Source: an uncultured Eisenbergiella sp. (GTDB lineage: Bacteria > Bacillota > Clostridia > Lachnospirales > Lachnospiraceae). Taken from it: 7,213 nt of DNA. The stretch lies in NCBI GenBank assembly GCA_948960675.1, contig CARDPF010000163.1, positions 1-7,213 of the forward strand, written 5' to 3'. The notes under the pieces are model-generated. The model was not told where the DNA came from. It worked only from the letters and a program-made list of their open reading frames with translations, and did not search any database. This document shows, piece after piece, positions 6,207-7,213 of the stretch; position 1 is the stretch's first letter, and the number at the start of each line of letters is the position of its first letter. The translations under genes were made by a program, and so were the position numbers.

Positions 6207-7037
6207 CTATTTGGCAATTTTGATGAACAGTTCATTGATTCCTTCATAAAAGCCAACCGTGGCTACCGTATGCTCCCCTTCCATTCCGTCGAACAAATAC
6301 TTTTTGTAAAAGGGAGTTGTTTCCAATAAAGGATTGTTATCCGGATACGGCTGCGGCTGCCCAAGTCCTGCATACTCCCTCCAGGCCTCCACCATATCAT
6401 CCGGCACAATCTGGTCCCAACCAAGTTCCGTGCGGGCGTAAAACTCATAAATCCTCCCGTTGTCCGCATCAATGTATGCGTCGATCAGCCGGTTGGATTT
6501 ATCCGCATTTTTCCGGCTGTCCGAAAGGCTCACCTTCCAAACGGCAATGTGATTGCGGGGCTCCAGCACATCAATGGCGGAATACAGTGTTACTTCGTAA
6601 TTGGAAGCGTCCACCGCCCTGACCGAATCCGGCAGAATTCCCAATTCCTGAAAAGTTTTGATTCCTTCATTACATACTTTGTAAATCTCTTCCCCCGTGA
6701 TCTCTTTTCCGGAAGGGCCCTGCCGGTTTTGCACAAATGCATAGGTGCCGCCTACATTTTGATAAGAAAGTTCCCCGTTTTCCCCCAAAAAGCGTGCATT
6801 CCACTCACTTTCCGGCAAATTCTGGCTGTTTAGGCACTGCGAAAGCAGAAAAACCCTCTCACTTCCATTCAAAGTGTAACGGTATCCTTCCCCCTCCCCC
6901 TCCACCGCCTGCGTGTGGATTTCATTGAGCACCCTCCGGTCCTGGTACCGGGCAAGTGTTTCCGGCCCCCACACGGACAGGCAGATCACGGCAAAGACAC
7001 CAAACAACAAACCTACATTCACGATCGTTCTTTTCAT
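6207..7037 (-). CDS. Membrane-anchored extracytoplasmic protein of unknown function, kinase-linked
   Basis: A 276-residue protein that I do not recognise by name. A short basic start (MKR) is followed by one hydrophobic segment at about residues 6-23, with no cysteine that would suggest a lipobox. This predicts a single N-terminal anchor with residues 25-276 outside the cell. The outside part is acidic and aromatic-rich. Around residues 165-202 it has WKVSLSD followed by IDAYIDADNGRIYEFYA, resembling the strand-turn-strand of PepSY-like folds, where a D-x-D/N-G-x-I turn is common. The ATG has AAGGGG close upstream. It follows a histidine kinase by 14 bases, an arrangement recalling YycH/YycI, anchored proteins with PepSY-like folds that modulate WalK. 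By analogy it could tune the kinase's sensor domain. That role is inference; the coding call is secure. Confidence 0.85.
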   Translation of the reverse strand: MKRTIVNVGLLFGVFAVICLSVWGPETLARYQDRRVLNEIHTQAVEGEGEGYRYTLNGSERVFLLSQCLNSQNLPESEWNARFLGENGELSYQNVGGTYAFVQNRQGPSGKEITGEEIYKVCNEGIKTFQELGILPDSVRAVDASNYEVTLYSAIDVLEPRNHIAVWKVSLSDSRKNADKSNRLIDAYIDADNGRIYEFYARTELGWDQIVPDDMVEAWREYAGLGQPQPYPDNNPLLETTPFYKKYLFDGMEGEHTVATVGFYEGINELFIKIAK

Positions 7038-7051
7038 GATCCCCTTATTCC

Positions 7052-7213
7052 CTATCTCTCCGTCTCCTCGGCTCCCCGCAGTACAAATGCAAAGCAGGCA
7101 CCTTTTTGCGGCTCACTTTCGATTTCCAGGCGGCTGCCGTGCAGCAGCAAAATTTCCGCACAAAGCGCCAGTCCCAGACCCGCCCCGTTTTTACTTCTGG
7201 AACGGGATTTATC
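7052..7213 (-). CDS. Sensor histidine kinase, C-terminal end (partial, 5' end outside window)
   Basis: Only the last 53 codons are present, read in frame from the window edge to a TAG stop. The fragment starts with DKSRSRSKNGAGLGLALC, which combines the end of the F-box region with the G2 box (GAGLGLAL) of the HATPase_c ATP-binding domain. It continues with the usual final elements, HGSRLEIESEPQKGACFAFVL. The DKSRSR...GGxGLGLAL pattern is typical of OmpR-partner (HisKA/HATPase_c) kinases in Firmicutes. In this family ATP bound here phosphorylates a histidine in the dimerisation domain, and the phosphate passes to a response regulator, probably encoded further upstream outside the window. Its stop lies 14 bases before the next start, so the two genes are very likely co-transcribed. 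The sensing domain and signal cannot be judged from this fragment. Confidence 0.88.
   Translation of the reverse strand, partial: DKSRSRSKNGAGLGLALCAEILLLHGSRLEIESEPQKGACFAFVLRGAEETER

Noticed and set aside
5774..6256. 160-codon minus-strand frame overlapping the TagA-like gene
   Set aside because: It is a shifted reading of the same DNA, rich in glycine, crossing the boundary between two well-supported genes.
1..7213. CRISPR array, tRNA/rRNA genes, intact transposase or phage genes
   Set aside because: None was seen; genes fill nearly all of the window and the only sizeable gap is 235 bases.

Overview
The window looks like chromosomal DNA of a low-to-medium-GC Gram-positive anaerobe of the Clostridia, most likely a Lachnospiraceae member. 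This rests on the protein styles (a CdaR/PucR-type regulator directly ahead of ftsEX, then an EnvC-like M23 protein and a membrane-anchored S41 protease), on strong purine-rich ribosome binding sites, and on tight same-strand gene packing. The taxon is inferred from protein style and gene order, not from a search. All eight genes lie on the minus strand, so the window reads from right to left. There are no tRNA or rRNA genes, no CRISPR array and no intact insertion sequence.

Right-hand block (7213 down to 5521): the last 53 codons of a sensor histidine kinase, a 276-residue single-pass extracytoplasmic protein of unknown function, and a 220-residue divergent relative of the WecG/TagA/CpsF glycosyltransferases. 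Gaps are 14 and 23 bases, so they are probably co-transcribed. The kinase plus an anchored outside domain suggests signal sensing at the membrane. The glycosyltransferase relative has lost the hallmark C-terminal motifs and may no longer be an enzyme.

Centre (5520 to 5286): a 235-base non-coding stretch. Its right part holds a nested inverted-repeat element with no U-tract, and its left part is very AT-rich and probably carries the promoter of the next operon.

Left-hand block (5285 down to 69): a CdaR-type regulator, FtsE (ATPase), FtsX (membrane subunit), a secreted coiled-coil/LytM (M23) endopeptidase and a CtpA/CtpB-type S41 processing protease, separated by 8, -11, 30 and 12 bases. FtsEX is known to control peptidoglycan hydrolases across the membrane through coiled-coil partners, and the M23 protein has the architecture of such a partner. 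Unlike E. coli EnvC it keeps all metal-binding and catalytic residues, so it is probably a hydrolase itself. The S41 protease may process or remove it. After the last gene there is a long stem-loop that pairs well only as minus-strand RNA, with a competing smaller hairpin at the window edge.

The most interesting aspects are the pairing of a sugar-diacid-type regulator with a cell-division hydrolase module, the intact M23 active site in an FtsEX partner, the degenerate TagA-like protein beside a kinase and an unknown anchored protein, and the two RNA/DNA structures in the non-coding stretches.
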